This document shows, one piece after another, positions 1 through 10,731 of a stretch of 64,000 bases of DNA. The notes under the pieces were generated by a model. The model did not search any database, had not been told where the DNA came from, and saw only the letters and a list, made by a program, of their open reading frames with translations. Numbering within the stretch: position 1 is the first letter of the stretch; every line of letters starts with the position of its first letter. The translations under genes were made by a program, and so were the position numbers. The DNA is from Mesorhizobium loti. GTDB taxonomy: Bacteria; Pseudomonadota; Alphaproteobacteria; Rhizobiales; Rhizobiaceae. The stretch spans positions 1-64,000 of the forward strand of contig NZ_QGGH01000015.1 in assembly GCF_003148495.1 (NCBI RefSeq), written 5' to 3'.

Positions 1-75
1 AACGGCCATCCGCAGAGCCAGATCGAGGAACTCATGCCCTGGCGATTCCGGAAAACGTCAAGCCCAAATCCATAG
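1..75 (+). pseudogene. IS66-family transposase (TnpC) C-terminal fragment
   Basis: The first 24 codons read NGHPQSQIEELMPW followed by a short tail and a TAG stop. This matches the usual C-terminal end of IS66 TnpC proteins (NGH-x-QS-x-I-x-ELLPW). The rest of the element lies to the left of the window, so it is unclear whether the full copy is intact. The following bases to 214 hold no gene I can support. Confidence 0.6.
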
Positions 76-214
76 GCGATCGGCAAGGCGCTTACGGATG
101 GCGGCGGCGATGACGGCATCAAGGTTTACGCTGGGCCTTGAGCGAAGGCCACCATTCCATGATGGCCGCGGCGGATTGTCAGCGCGATGTCAATGGGACG
201 CGGATGCTGCGGGA

Positions 215-1708
215 TTATAACCCACCCATGCACAGGTACTTCATTTCGAGATAATCCTCGAGGCCGTGGCGCGACCCTTCACGACCAATCCCTGATTGCT
301 TCATTCCGCCAAAGGGTGCGGCCTCGGAGGACATGCGTCCCGTATTGATGCCGACCATTCCGTATTCGAGGGCTTCAGCCACGCGCCACACACGCTTTAG
401 ATTGGAAGCGTAGAAGTAGGCTGCAAGACCGTAAATCGTGTCATTCGCCTCGCGCACCACCTGGTCGGGATTGTTGAAGCGGATTATGGGAGCCAGCGGT
501 CCGAAGGTTTCTTCCTGAGCAACCCGCATTGTCCTTTCGACGTCGGTGATCACCGTGGGCTCAAAGAAGGTTCCCGATTCGCCGATACGGTTGCCACCGC
601 AACGGATCTTCCCACCCTGCCGCACAGCATCGCGAATATGATCTTCAATCTTTGCAAGCGCGCACTTATCGATCAGGGGACCGATCGAAACTTCTGGCTC
701 GAAACCGTCACCGACGCGCAATGCACTGACGCGCTTGGTGAATTTGTCGCAGAATTCATCATACACGCTGGACTGTACGTAAAGCCGATTGGCTGAAACG
801 CAGGTCTGGCCGGCATTCCGAAACTTTGCCTGTACCGCACCATCGACGGCAGCGTCTACGTCTGCATCATCAAAAACAATGAAAGGAGCGTTACCACCAA
901 GTTCGAAGCTGGTTCTTTTGATCTGGTCCGAACACGCCCTCATGAGCAGCCGCCCTACCGCGGTCGACCCCGTGAAGCTAATCTTGCGGACCTTCGGGTT
1001 CGAGCAAAGTTCACGCCCAACCGCATCGCCTTCCGATGCGTAGATCAAGTTTAGAACGCCATCGGGAAAACCTGCCATCCGGGCAAGCGTGAACATAGCA
1101 CCCGCGACAAGCGGTGTTTGCTCCGCGGGTTTCAGAACAATCGCGCAGCCGGCGGCAAGCGCCGGCGAAATCTTGCGAGCCACCATCGAGGCGGGAAAAT
1201 TCCAAGGAGTAATGGCACCGACAACACCGATCGGCTGTTTGATTACCAGCATACGCCTGTCGTTAGAAGGCGGCGAAATCGTCTCGCCATAGATGCGATT
1301 GGCCTCCTCGGCATACCATTGGAGGTAGGCTGCAGCATGGGCGATTTCAGACTTCGCCTCTGCAAGCGGCTTACCCATTTCGGCCGTCAAAATGGCTGCA
1401 AGATCCTCGCTGTGGTCGAGGATCAGTTGGTGCCATTCCCATAAGATGTCGGAGCGCTCGCGCGCGGTGAGCGCCGCCCAATGTTCCTGCGCAGCTTCGG
1501 CCTTGTCGATTGCCAAGGAAACGTCCCGGACATCCATATCTGGAAGCTCAGCCAACAGCTCGCCTGTTGAGGGATTGAACACCGAAAAGCGCCTCGTGGC
1601 TTGCTCCGCATTCCGACCAGGCACACCGGCCAGATCGTCAAATAGCTCGGGATTTTTGAGACGTCTCGTCAGCGACTGTGTCACGGTCAAACCGTGGTCC
1701 CCCTTCAT
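215..1708 (-). CDS. gabD: NAD(P)-dependent succinate-semialdehyde dehydrogenase (GabD-like)
   Basis: A 497-residue aldehyde dehydrogenase, normal length for GabD. Visible motifs are the cofactor stretch TPWNFPASMVARK, the FTGSTAVGR loop, the general-base glutamate in FELGGNAPF and the catalytic cysteine in GQTCVSANR. The expected reaction is oxidation of succinate semialdehyde to succinate, the last step of GABA breakdown, in the cytoplasm. Substrate assignment within this family is by similarity only; other semialdehydes are possible. The ATG at 1708 is kept although residues 1-10 may be an extension, because MKGDHG is followed by an alternative GTG/TTG region. The neighbours are a ridA scrap and IS debris, so any former operon is lost. 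Confidence 0.85.
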   Translation of the reverse strand: MKGDHGLTVTQSLTRRLKNPELFDDLAGVPGRNAEQATRRFSVFNPSTGELLAELPDMDVRDVSLAIDKAEAAQEHWAALTARERSDILWEWHQLILDHSEDLAAILTAEMGKPLAEAKSEIAHAAAYLQWYAEEANRIYGETISPPSNDRRMLVIKQPIGVVGAITPWNFPASMVARKISPALAAGCAIVLKPAEQTPLVAGAMFTLARMAGFPDGVLNLIYASEGDAVGRELCSNPKVRKISFTGSTAVGRLLMRACSDQIKRTSFELGGNAPFIVFDDADVDAAVDGAVQAKFRNAGQTCVSANRLYVQSSVYDEFCDKFTKRVSALRVGDGFEPEVSIGPLIDKCALAKIEDHIRDAVRQGGKIRCGGNRIGESGTFFEPTVITDVERTMRVAQEETFGPLAPIIRFNNPDQVVREANDTIYGLAAYFYASNLKRVWRVAEALEYGMVGINTGRMSSEAAPFGGMKQSGIGREGSRHGLEDYLEMKYLCMGGL

Positions 1709-1809
1709 GGCTAAGTTACTAGCTGCGCTAGTGTACTAATAAGCACACCTTGTGCCGGACGATCGGACGAGATCGACCGGCCCTCCGTCTTTGCAAAAGC
1801 ACTTCCTGA

Positions 1810-1860
1810 TTAGCCGAGAGCAATGACAGCCTCAATCTCGATTCGCGCTTCGGAAAGCTT
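1810..1860 (-). pseudogene. RidA/YjgF-family C-terminal scrap
   Basis: Read on the minus strand the segment gives EARIEIEAVIALG followed by a TAA stop, which is the typical last strand of RidA (enamine/imine deaminase) proteins. Upstream codons run directly into IS6-like sequence, so the gene was probably cut by the insertion. It is too short to function. Confidence 0.45.
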
Positions 1861-1899
1861 TCACTTCATGACAGGCACACGCGGGACGGGCTCGTGAAG

Positions 1900-2420
1900 A
1901 GCATCGCGAACCCCTTTTGCGGTGCTGTCACGTTATTTGAGGTACGGGCGCGCAAGTTCCCGCTGTGGCTTTTCAGGCAAGCCGATAAGCAACGGCCCTG
2001 TCGCGTCCGCTCTCGTTTTCGGTACGGAAGGTGGGAATTCTCTGCTCGGTTGTTCAATCCTTTGTGCGATCGGTGTTCCACGTTCGGCATGACCTGGCGT
2101 CTTGCCGCCCCGTAGGAGCGCAATTTGTCGGTGATCCGCTTTGGCGCGATGCCCTGGTTCTTCAGAAGCCGCATCAGCAAGCGCCTGGCAGCCTTGGTGT
2201 TGCGGCGCGTCTGGACGATCTCGTCGAGCACATAGCCCTCTTGATCGACTGCTCGCCACAGCCAGCATTTCTGACCGTTGATGCCGCACCACGACTTCAT
2301 CGAGATGCCATATATCGTCCTTCGCCGGCGCCTTCCGACGTAAACGACGCGCATAGTTGGGTCCATGCTCTAATAAGGAGTTTTCGATTTCCATCATCAA
2401 CTCCAGTTCCCGAGTTGCAT
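1900..2420 (-). pseudogene. IS6-family transposase remnant
   Basis: Two overlapping minus-strand frames together carry the IS6/IS26-type DDE catalytic core: WHLDEVVV (first Asp), then LWRAVDQEGYVLDEIVQTRR, ITDKLRSYGA (second Asp) and LNNRAENSHLPYRKRER (Glu). The switch of frame between the first Asp block and the rest shows a frameshift, and the N-terminal zinc-finger/HTH part is absent. The element is therefore inactive. It separates gabD and the ridA scrap from the hydroxylase gene. Confidence 0.75.
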
Positions 2421-2520
2421 CCTTGCCGGGACGCTGCGCGGATGAGGTCGCTCCCATGCATGCGGTCCTACGGAACCGCGAACACCAGTTCGACCCCACC
2501 CGTTCCAACGCAAACATGCG

Positions 2521-2964
2521 GCGATCCTTGCAATCGACCTCGGAGAGAACCCTGAGCCCGGCAGGCGCTGCACCAACGAGGAGAGAAGGAGCCTATTGAC
2601 GAAGGCGATTAGAGAACTTCCTGAGACACGATCTCCGTTCGCAACGCTGCTGGCTATGCAACCTCTGCTGCACGCCTCATCACTGGCGCATAGCTGGTCG
2701 TTTTGCGCAAACCACTTCGTCTACTGGGGCTCCTCCAACCATTTGGGAGATGGATGGGTCTATCCAAAAAACTAATTTTAACTCTCTGTGAAAACTGCAT
2801 AGCACATCCCTGCCGTGCGCCGTGATTTCTGCGCGGATATCGGTCCGGATGCCGACTCGAGTTTAGGGCTGCGCCGGAGACGCATAACATTGGTCTCGCC
2901 CTCGTGACGAAGGCACTGCGTTGATGAGAGCCCCTCATTTTGAAGGATTCGCAGGAGCAAAGAA
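2521..2964. other. Intergenic region without a supported gene
   Basis: Short open frames exist on both strands, but none matches a family I recognise or has a good ribosome-binding site. The last 30 bases hold the likely ribosome-binding site of the downstream hydroxylase (GCAGGAGCAAAG, about 5 bases before its ATG). Confidence 0.4.
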
Positions 2965-3822
2965 ATGCACATTCTCGATATTAACCAAATGACCCAGATC
3001 TTCGTGTATTCGCTTGAGATGGTTGTAATCTTCGCAACGTTATGCGCCGCGCTGGAGCTAACCTTTCCGGCTTATCGATACAGTTTTGCTTCATACGCTC
3101 GCGGCGTGCGAAATTATATTATTCGCCTCGGATGTGGTGCCTTTATGTGGCACTTCTACGCTGTGAGCGTGGGCTGGTTAGGGATAAAGCCGCTTGTAAC
3201 GATCAATTTCGGTACGTTGCTTCACTCTGACAACGCAATCATTAATAATGGATTGGCCGTCCTTTCAGGCGTTTTGGTCGCGATTGCCGGCGACTTCTTC
3301 TACTACTGGATGCACCGCGCTCAGCATGCTGTTCCATTCCTCTGGCGCATGCACGCTACTCACCACTCGATCCGCGAATTGACGGCATGGAATTGCCATC
3401 ATCACATTTCCGAGCCACTCGTTGCCGCAGGGTTGGTGTCACTACCACTCACGCTGTTCCACTTCGAATCTGGCGTAGTGCCTTTTGTTGCCATGACGCT
3501 GATTACTTTTCAGGTCCATCTTTCACACTCTAGCACCCGCATCAATCTTGGGCCGCTTCGATATATCATTGGCGACAACAAGTTCCACCGCATTCACCAC
3601 TCGTTGGAACCCCATCACCAGCGCCGAAACTACGGGTTCTTTACAACTATCTGGGACACGATTTTTGCAACGGCATACTGGCCAAAAAAGAACGAGTGGC
3701 CGGAAGTTGGCCTCCGAGACCAATCGGAGCCGCTCACCGTGCGCGATTTCGTTATGTTTCCATTTGATCGACGTCGCTGGCGTAAAGCTAAAGTCGGAAG
3801 TGGTGTAAAGGCTGGGAATTAA
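2965..3822 (+). CDS. Sterol desaturase / fatty acid hydroxylase superfamily protein
   Basis: A 285-residue membrane protein of the di-iron hydroxylase family. It has hydrophobic segments near residues 10-30, 50-70, 90-112 and 155-180, and the histidine clusters that bind the two irons: HRAQH, HATHHS, NCHHHIS and HRIHHS. Members hydroxylate or desaturate lipids and sterol-like molecules; the substrate here cannot be read from sequence. A GGAG sits just upstream of the ATG. It is isolated between IS remnants. A role in a membrane lipid or hopanoid is possible, but nothing nearby supports a pathway. Confidence 0.8.
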   Translation: MHILDINQMTQIFVYSLEMVVIFATLCAALELTFPAYRYSFASYARGVRNYIIRLGCGAFMWHFYAVSVGWLGIKPLVTINFGTLLHSDNAIINNGLAVLSGVLVAIAGDFFYYWMHRAQHAVPFLWRMHATHHSIRELTAWNCHHHISEPLVAAGLVSLPLTLFHFESGVVPFVAMTLITFQVHLSHSSTRINLGPLRYIIGDNKFHRIHHSLEPHHQRRNYGFFTTIWDTIFATAYWPKKNEWPEVGLRDQSEPLTVRDFVMFPFDRRRWRKAKVGSGVKAGN

Positions 3823-4022
3823 ACGAACGCAGCGCTACGCTTCTAATTCGATTGTCGAGGTCGGAACCCGTCAACTGGACCTAGAAGGGGACGGATCCTT
3901 GGCGCTGGCCTTCGGATACGTAGGATCTGGAACTACCACAGGTGGGCAATGCGCGGACGACTGGCCTGCCACGGGTAATTTCCCCCACCTGAGGAGTCCG
4001 GCCTCGATTGAAGGACGGACTG

Positions 4023-4230
4023 ATGAAGAGAAAGCGGTTTACGGAAGAGAGCAGATCATCGCGGTTCTGCGTGAGCATGAGGCGGGAGCAAAGGCGGGCG
4101 ACCTGGCGCGCAAGCATGGGATCTCCGAGACGCTGTATAACTGGAAGGCGAAGTATGGCGGGATGGACGTCTCCGATGCCAAACGGCTGAAAGCCTTGGA
4201 AGACGAGAACGCAAAGCTGAAGCGCGAGCC
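4023..4230 (+). pseudogene. IS3-family OrfA (IS407-type) remnant
   Basis: The frame opens MKRKRFTEE and, after a two-base insertion near 4048, continues in another frame as QIIAVLREHEAGAKAGDLAR, then ARKHGISE, YNWKAKYGGMDVSDAK and RLKALEDENAKLK. This is the HTH plus leucine zipper of IS3-family OrfA. OrfB is absent; the sequence stops at the groEL terminator. Confidence 0.8.
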
Positions 4231-4258
4231 CCAAACCTTTTCCGACCGGCTCCATTCC

Positions 4259-4290
4259 AAAAAAAAGGGGGCGGCATTGCTGCCGCCCTT
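4259..4290 (-). terminator. Rho-independent terminator after groEL
   Basis: On the minus strand a GC-rich stem (GGGCGGCA / TGCCGCCC, loop about 4 bases) is followed by a run of eight T. It starts about 25 bases past the groEL stop and is oriented to end the groESL transcript. Confidence 0.8.
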
Positions 4291-4314
4291 CGAGATTGGT
4301 GAGAGGCGCGGACC

Positions 4315-5970
<1,656 letters not shown>

Positions 5971-6035
5971 TTTGTACTCCTGGGCATTTCGCCCGAAATT
6001 CAGATTGGATGGTACGGATGAAAGGCGGCGGCGTG

Positions 6036-6332
6036 TTAGCCGATGATGCCCATGATGTCGGCTTCCTTCATGATCAAAAGGTCTTCGCCATTGAGCTTGA
6101 CTTCGGTGCCCGACCACTTGCCGAACAGGATACGGTCGCCAGCCTTGACGTCCAGGGGAACGAGCTTGCCAGCTTCGTCACGAGCACCGGAGCCGACGGC
6201 GATGATCTCGCCTTCCTGCGGCTTTTCCTTTGCCGTGTCCGGGATGATGATCCCGCCGGCGGTCTTGGATTCGGATTCGACCCGGCGTACGACCACGCGG
6301 TCATGAAGCGGGCGGAACTTCGACTTTGCCAT
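6036..6332 (-). CDS. groES: 10 kDa co-chaperonin GroES
   Basis: A 98-residue GroES with the expected start (KFRPLHDRVVVRR), the mobile loop region around ESKTAGGIIIPDTA and the end DILIMKEADIMGIIG-like (here LLIMKEADIMGIIG). It caps GroEL as a heptamer. It is the first gene of the groESL operon, with an 82-base leader up to the CIRCE element at 6415-6441. Confidence 0.97.
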   Translation of the reverse strand: MAKSKFRPLHDRVVVRRVESESKTAGGIIIPDTAKEKPQEGEIIAVGSGARDEAGKLVPLDVKAGDRILFGKWSGTEVKLNGEDLLIMKEADIMGIIG

Positions 6333-6414
6333 TTTTTCTTCCTCGATGAGAACGGTGAGAAAAGCGTCCGGCGACGCCGGATAACTTACAAAGCTCGGCT
6401 ATGCCGGCCTGCGG

Positions 6415-6441
6415 TTAGCACTCACCAAGGGCGAGCGCTAA
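6415..6441 (-). promoter_or_regulatory. CIRCE element (HrcA operator) for groESL
   Basis: The sequence TTAGCACTC, nine bases, then GAGCGCTAA matches the CIRCE inverted repeat (TTAGCACTC-N9-GAGTGCTAA) with a single mismatch in the right arm. It lies about 80 bases before the groES start. HrcA repression at normal temperature with heat induction is the established role of this element. No NifA-type promoter was seen here, which points to stress rather than symbiotic control. Confidence 0.9.
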
Positions 6442-6474
6442 CAATGCGACGAGATAAGCCCTAGGCTGGGGCTA

Positions 6475-6640
6475 GTCAAGACAAGAGGGTGGGCGATCAC
6501 GATTTTCCAGGCGATGCAGCCCTGAAAGAGTCGAGCCAATCGATGGTGTTCGGAAGCTCGACCCACAGGATGAATCCACCCTGCGGATCGGTAACCATTG
6601 TGTCTTCCGCGATCCGCCAGCGCGCTTCGTCGCACCGTAG
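6475..6640 (-). pseudogene. MocR/GntR-aminotransferase regulator fragment
   Basis: One minus-strand frame gives DPQGGFILWVELPNTIDWL, the conserved C-terminal signature of MocR-type regulators and related class-I aminotransferases (PQGGFVLWVELP). The match then continues in a neighbouring frame (GCIAWKIVIAHPLVL), showing a frameshift. The N-terminal wHTH and most of the aminotransferase domain are missing. Confidence 0.5.
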
Positions 6641-6774
6641 AGAGCGAGGTGAGGCGCTGAGCATTTGGCAGCGCCGAGACGTGCCGAGCTTTTGCGTGGA
6701 GTGGCCATGCGGGATGTCTCCTTTAGCATCATTTCCCGCACCAGAGGCTTGCCCGTTCATCGGACTGTATTTCT

Positions 6775-6821
6775 ATCCACAGGGTGGATGCATCTCATCG
6801 AAACAAACGATTTTCTCAATC
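6775..6821 (+). promoter_or_regulatory. nod box 1 (NodD binding site)
   Basis: A 47-bp match to the nod box. It has ATCCAC, the GATG block, ATCGAAACAA, GATTTT and the terminal CAATC in the correct spacing. NodD binds such boxes with host flavonoids and drives the genes to the right. Here the first downstream reading frame is a truncated nodA, then nodF, nodE and nodG. Confidence 0.9.
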
Positions 6822-6924
6822 TTCCGGAATCTCGCATTTGACGTCAGCACCTCACACGCCCTGATCGCCCGCCCCCTTATCGTGTGACGACTGCGAAAAG
6901 GAGCCGAAAGGAGAAAACTTTTCC

Positions 6925-7020
6925 ATGAGCTCAGACGTGCGATGGAAGTTGCCCCGGGAAAATGAGTTGCGGTTGGATCGCAACGCCTCAGACCAACCGG
7001 AACTCATCCGATCTCTATAG
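6925..7020 (+). pseudogene. nodA: Truncated nodA 5' remnant
   Basis: The frame begins MSSDVRWKLPRENELRLD, nearly the start of NodA (compare MCSDVRWKLCWENELQQAD in the intact copy at 10141), behind an AAAGGAG. After about 17 codons the similarity is lost, and a TAG follows at codon 32. It is probably the scar of a recombination between a nodA-leading operon and a nodFEG operon. Confidence 0.8.
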
Positions 7021-7135
7021 TCCGATTGCTGTTGGTGAGTGGCACAAGCCTGGTTAGGGCCGATTTTCGCGACGTGACTGACAGAGGTATGGCGCCGCGC
7101 CCGCGTCAAAAGGCATTGTTATGGAAAGGAACAGA

Positions 7136-7411
7136 ATGGCTGATCAACTCGCAACGGAAATCATTGCCACGATCAAGAACCGCGTCGAATCGGAGAGCGG
7201 CGAGAGTGTGTCCACCATCGGCGAAATAACGACTGCCACGGAACTGACCTCGCTCGGAGTCGATTCGCTGGGTCTGGCGGATCTCCTCTGGGATGTGGAG
7301 CAGGCCTACGACATCAAGATCGACATGAACGCGGCGGATGCCTGGTCGAATCTCAAGAATGTCGGCGACATGGTGGAAGCTGTCCGCGGTTTGCTCGCGA
7401 AGGGGGTCTGA
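7136..7411 (+). CDS. nodF: Nodulation acyl carrier protein NodF
   Basis: A 91-residue acyl carrier protein with the phosphopantetheine serine in LGVDSLGLADLLWDVEQAY, the NodF signature. The ATG at 7136 follows a GGAAAGGA and gives the family start (MADQLATEIIATIKNRV); an upstream ATG at 7121 is less likely. NodF carries the growing unsaturated fatty acid that NodE elongates and NodA transfers to the Nod factor. The nodE gene begins directly after the nodF stop, so the two were translationally coupled. NodF looks intact, but its partner is broken, so it may have no job left. Confidence 0.92.
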   Translation: MADQLATEIIATIKNRVESESGESVSTIGEITTATELTSLGVDSLGLADLLWDVEQAYDIKIDMNAADAWSNLKNVGDMVEAVRGLLAKGV

Positions 7412-8620
7412 TTGGACAGGCGAGTCGTCATTACTGGGATGGGCGGGCTTTGCGGCCTAGGCAACAACGCCGCCTCTATCTGGAAAGAGATGCGCGAAGG
7501 TCGCTCCGCCATCCGCCCGATGGTCACTTCTGCGCTTCATGAGATGAAGGGCACTGTCGGTACCGAGATCAAGGAGCTGCCCCAAGCACGACATCGGCCG
7601 CAACCAGCTCGTCTCCATGGACCGCCACAGCTTGCTCGCTGTGCGTGCAGCGCGCGAAGCCATGCAACACGCCGGACTTTCCTGCGATGAGGGAAATCCG
7701 TATCGCTTCGGCGCGACAGTGGGCGTCTGCGGCTGGGGCTGGGGAACGGTCGAAGAAACCTACCGCGACCTCCTTTTGGGCGGGGCGAAGCGTGCTGGCA
7801 TTTACACTGCACCAAGGGGGTTGCCGAGCGCCGCTGCCAGCCAGGTCAGCATGAGTCTCGGCCTGCGCGGCCCGGTCTTTGCCATCGCCTCCGCATGCGC
7901 ATCAGCCAACCATGCGATCGCTTCGGCCGCGGATCAGATCAGGCTCGGCCGGGCCGACGTGATGCTTGCCGGAGGCGCCGAAGCGCCGCTCGTATGCCTT
8001 CAGATGAAGGCATGGGAAGCAATGCGCGCGCTCGCTCCGGATACTTGCCGGCCCTTCTCCGCCGACAGGAAGGGAGTGGTGATAGGCGAGGGTGCGGGCA
8101 TGTCCGTGCTGGAAAGCTATGAGCATGCGCCGTACGCGGTGCCACAATGCTTGCCGAGATCGCAGGCATCGGCCTTTCCGGCGACGCCTTCCACATCGTC
8201 GCGCCGTCTATCGAGGGGCCGGAGGCCGCGATGCGCGCTTGCCTTGCCGACGCCGGGCTGAATGCCGAGGACGTGGACTACCTCAACGCCCACGGCACCG
8301 GCACCAAGGCCAACGATCAGACCGAGACGGCGGCGATCAAACGCGTCTTCGGAGACTATGCCTATTCGATGTCGGTCTCGTCCACCAAGTCCATGCACGC
8401 GCATTGCCTGGGCGCAGCGAGCGCACTTGAAATGATCGCCTCCGTGATGGCGATCCGGGAGGGCGTCGTGCCGCCGACCGCTAATTATCGCGAGCCAGAT
8501 CCCGATTGCGATCTCGACGTCACGCCCAATGCGGCGCGCGAGCGCAAAGTGCGCGTGGCACTGAGCAACGCCTTCGCCATGGGCGGCATGAACGCAGTTC
8601 TGGCGTTCAAGCAGGTGTAA
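7412..8620 (+). pseudogene. nodE: nodE, beta-ketoacyl synthase, frameshifted twice
   Basis: Full-length NodE similarity is spread over three frames: TTG start MDRRVVITGMGGLCGLG; then MDRHSLLAVRAAREAMQHAG through the active-site region ASACASANHAIASA; then MLAEIAGIGLSGDAFHI through NAHGTGTKAND and the C-terminus NAFAMGGMNAVLAFKQV. The first shift fits one extra C in the CCCC run at 7580-7583. The second fits loss of one base near 8126-8130. The catalytic Cys and both His regions survive, so the decay is recent or one or both shifts are sequencing errors. NodE normally sets the host-specific unsaturated acyl chain together with NodF. Confidence 0.9.
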
Positions 8621-8941
8621 AAGCGATGCGAGATGCCTCCAGTGACTCTATCTCTCGGATCCAAATGCTTGCCGGATCACGATTGTGAAGGACCTGCCCC
8701 TCGGACCGCCTCGGTGAATGCGCCAAGTGGCAGCGGAAGCTGGACAAGCCGGGGTCCCATTTTTTGCAAAATTCTCAACTGTTGAAGCGACGTGGACGTA
8801 CCGCTACCCCGAAGGTTGAGCGAGGCCCTTCGAGTTCGGCTCGAGGGCCTGTCCAAAGCTGTACCCGATAATGTCTGGAAGGCGCATGGCCGCCAGTGAC
8901 CGCTTCCGTGCGAAGCCGGTCCTTAGAAAGGGAATCGATAA
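8621..8941. other. Gap between nodE and nodG
   Basis: A 321-base spacer with no supported gene. It ends in a GAAAGGGA ribosome-binding site for nodG. No nod box or clear promoter was found, so nodG was probably transcribed from nod box 1. Confidence 0.4.
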
Positions 8942-9660
8942 ATGTTCGATCTGACCGGCCGCAACGCGCTCGTCACCGGAGCAAGCGGTGGAATCGGCGA
9001 GGCCGTGGCGCGGGCGCTGCACGCGCAGGGCGCAACCGTCGGCCTGCACGGCACGCGTGTCGAGAGGCTCGAGGTGTTGGCTGCCGAGCTTGGCGGGCGG
9101 ACAAGACTGTTTCCGGCGAACCTCTCGAACCGCGATGAGGTCAAGGCGCTGGGCGCAAACGCGGAAGCCGAACTCGAAGGCGTCGACATACTGGTCAACA
9201 ATGCCGGCATCACCAAGGACGGGCTTTTTATCCGCATGTCGGACGCGGACTGGGACGCGGTACTCGAGGTCAACCTGACCGCCGCGGTCCGGCTCACCCG
9301 CGAACTGACCCATTCGATGATGCGCCGCCGCAACGGCCGCATCATCAACATCACCTCCGTGTCCGGCGTAACCGGCAATCCCGGCCAGGCGAACTATTGC
9401 GCGTCAAAGGCTGGCATGATCGGCATGTCGAAATCGCTGGCACAGGAGATCGCGACACGCGGCGTGACGGTGAACTGCGTGGCGCCGGGCTTCATCGAAT
9501 CGGCCATGACCGACAAGCTGAACGACAAGCAGAAACAAGCGATCATGGCCGCCATTCCGGCCAGGCGCATGGGCACCGGGGTGGAAGTTGCCTCGCGAAC
9601 GAGGCCGCCTACATCACCGGCCAGACCATTCATGTGAACGGCGGCATAGCAATGATTTAG
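8942..9660 (+). pseudogene. nodG: nodG, 3-oxoacyl-ACP reductase, damaged C-terminus
   Basis: The frame starts MFDLTGRNALVTGASGGIGEAV and follows FabG/NodG through NNAGITKDGLFIRM, the serine in NITSVSGVTGNPGQ and the YCASKAG catalytic pair. At about 9592 a small deletion with loss of frame removes the strand before LANEAAYITGQTIHVNGGIAMI, which continues in another frame to 9660. The frame as read ends at 9637 with an aberrant tail. The Rossmann core and active site are present but the C-terminal substrate-binding and tetramer part is lost, so activity is doubtful. NodG is a FabG paralogue linked to Nod-factor acyl synthesis. Confidence 0.88.
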
Positions 9661-9844
9661 CCTGAAAAGTTCAGTGCGCCCCAATGACGTGTATCAACGG
9701 TGGAGGAAGGTTCCCACCCAGATAGCAGTCGGTTGTCTGGCAACTGACGAGCGGGTCGGTCGGGCAACTGGCCGGGTCGAAGCCTCGTGTTAAAGGCCGC
9801 CTTGGGCCGAGACTAGATCAAGCTCTTGAAGCGCATGCTTTCCT

Positions 9845-9891
9845 ATCCATAGCGTGGATGCATTCATCGAAACAAAGGATTTTGCCAATTC
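9845..9891 (+). promoter_or_regulatory. nod box 2 upstream of the intact nodA
   Basis: A 47-bp nod box with ATCCATAGCGTGGATG, ATCGAAACAA, GATTTT and CCAATT in proper spacing. It lies 249 bases before the nodA ATG. The long leader between them resembles the one in front of nodZ. Confidence 0.92.
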
Positions 9892-10140
9892 TGCAGAACG
9901 TCGCATAGTAAGATTTCAAAAAATGTAAGCCAAAGGTAATTATCGATGTTTGTATTGGCTCCGAGCCGTATTTTTCTGGTGTACGCCTTCCAGCGTGCTC
10001 GGAACACAACGGAGTCGCATGTTCATTGCGGCTAGTTTCTTCGGTGACCTGCGCAAGCTACATCGAGCCGGCTCGATGCGACAAGCGTCCCCCTGCTAGG
10101 CGCTTCCCCAACAAAACAGCAACAAAGATGAGGTCTTTCG
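9892..10140 (+). repeat. nod-box leader repeat, copy in front of nodA
   Basis: This leader and 35834-36098 share ordered blocks such as GATGTTTG, TTGGCTCCGA, TTTTCTGGT, CGCAAGCTACATCG and an AACA(A/G)CA(A/G)CAAAG near the gene start. The shared order beyond the nod box points to one duplicated promoter-leader unit now serving two different genes. Confidence 0.65.
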
Positions 10141-10731
10141 ATGTGCTCTGACGTGCGGTGGAAGTTGTGCTGGGAAAATGAGTTGCAACAGGCCGACCAT
10201 GTCGAACTGTCCGAGTTTTTCCGAAAGACCTACGGACCGACTGGGGCCTTCAACGCAGAGCCATTCGAAGGCGGCCGTAGCTGGGCCGGTGCGAGACCGG
10301 AGCTCCGCGCAATCAGCTACGACGCGCACGGCGTAGCGGCTCATATCGGCATACTACGCCGCTTCATCAAAGTTGACGAGGTCGAGCTCCTGGTGGCCGA
10401 CCTGGGGTTGTACGGGGTGCGACCGGATCTTGAGGGACAAGGGATCAGTCATTCAATGCGCCTTGTATATCCAGTGTTGCAGCAGCTTGGGGTTCCATTC
10501 GCTTTCGGCACCGTTCGGCACGCGATGCGGAACCATATGGAGAGGTTCTGCAGAGACGGCCTGGCGGCGATTGTGTCGGGCGTTCGTGTGCGGTCCACTC
10601 TCGCAGATGTGTATCTCGACCTGCCGCCCACGCGCGTCGAGGACGTGCTCGTCGTGGTTGTGCCGATTGGACGCTCGATGAGCGAGTGGCCATCCGGCAC
10701 CCTGATCGTTCGGAACGGTCCGGAGCTATGA
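10141..10731 (+). CDS. nodA: Nod factor N-acyltransferase NodA
   Basis: A 196-residue NodA, the normal length. It starts MCSDVRWKLCWENELQ and has family blocks RKTYGPTGAFNA, FEGGRSWAGARPELRA and FCRDGLAAIVSGVRVRS. NodA transfers a fatty acyl chain to the free amino group of the chitooligosaccharide made by NodC and NodB. It stands alone here: nodB, nodC, nodI and nodJ do not follow, in line with the split nod gene order of Mesorhizobium. Control is through nod box 2. A GAGG lies about 8 bases before the ATG. Confidence 0.96.
   Translation: MCSDVRWKLCWENELQQADHVELSEFFRKTYGPTGAFNAEPFEGGRSWAGARPELRAISYDAHGVAAHIGILRRFIKVDEVELLVADLGLYGVRPDLEGQGISHSMRLVYPVLQQLGVPFAFGTVRHAMRNHMERFCRDGLAAIVSGVRVRSTLADVYLDLPPTRVEDVLVVVVPIGRSMSEWPSGTLIVRNGPEL

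Noticed and set aside
5971..6117. N-terminal extension of GroEL by 49 codons
   Set aside because: The extension overlaps groES and is not GroEL-like; the ATG at 5970 has a ribosome-binding site and gives the family start.
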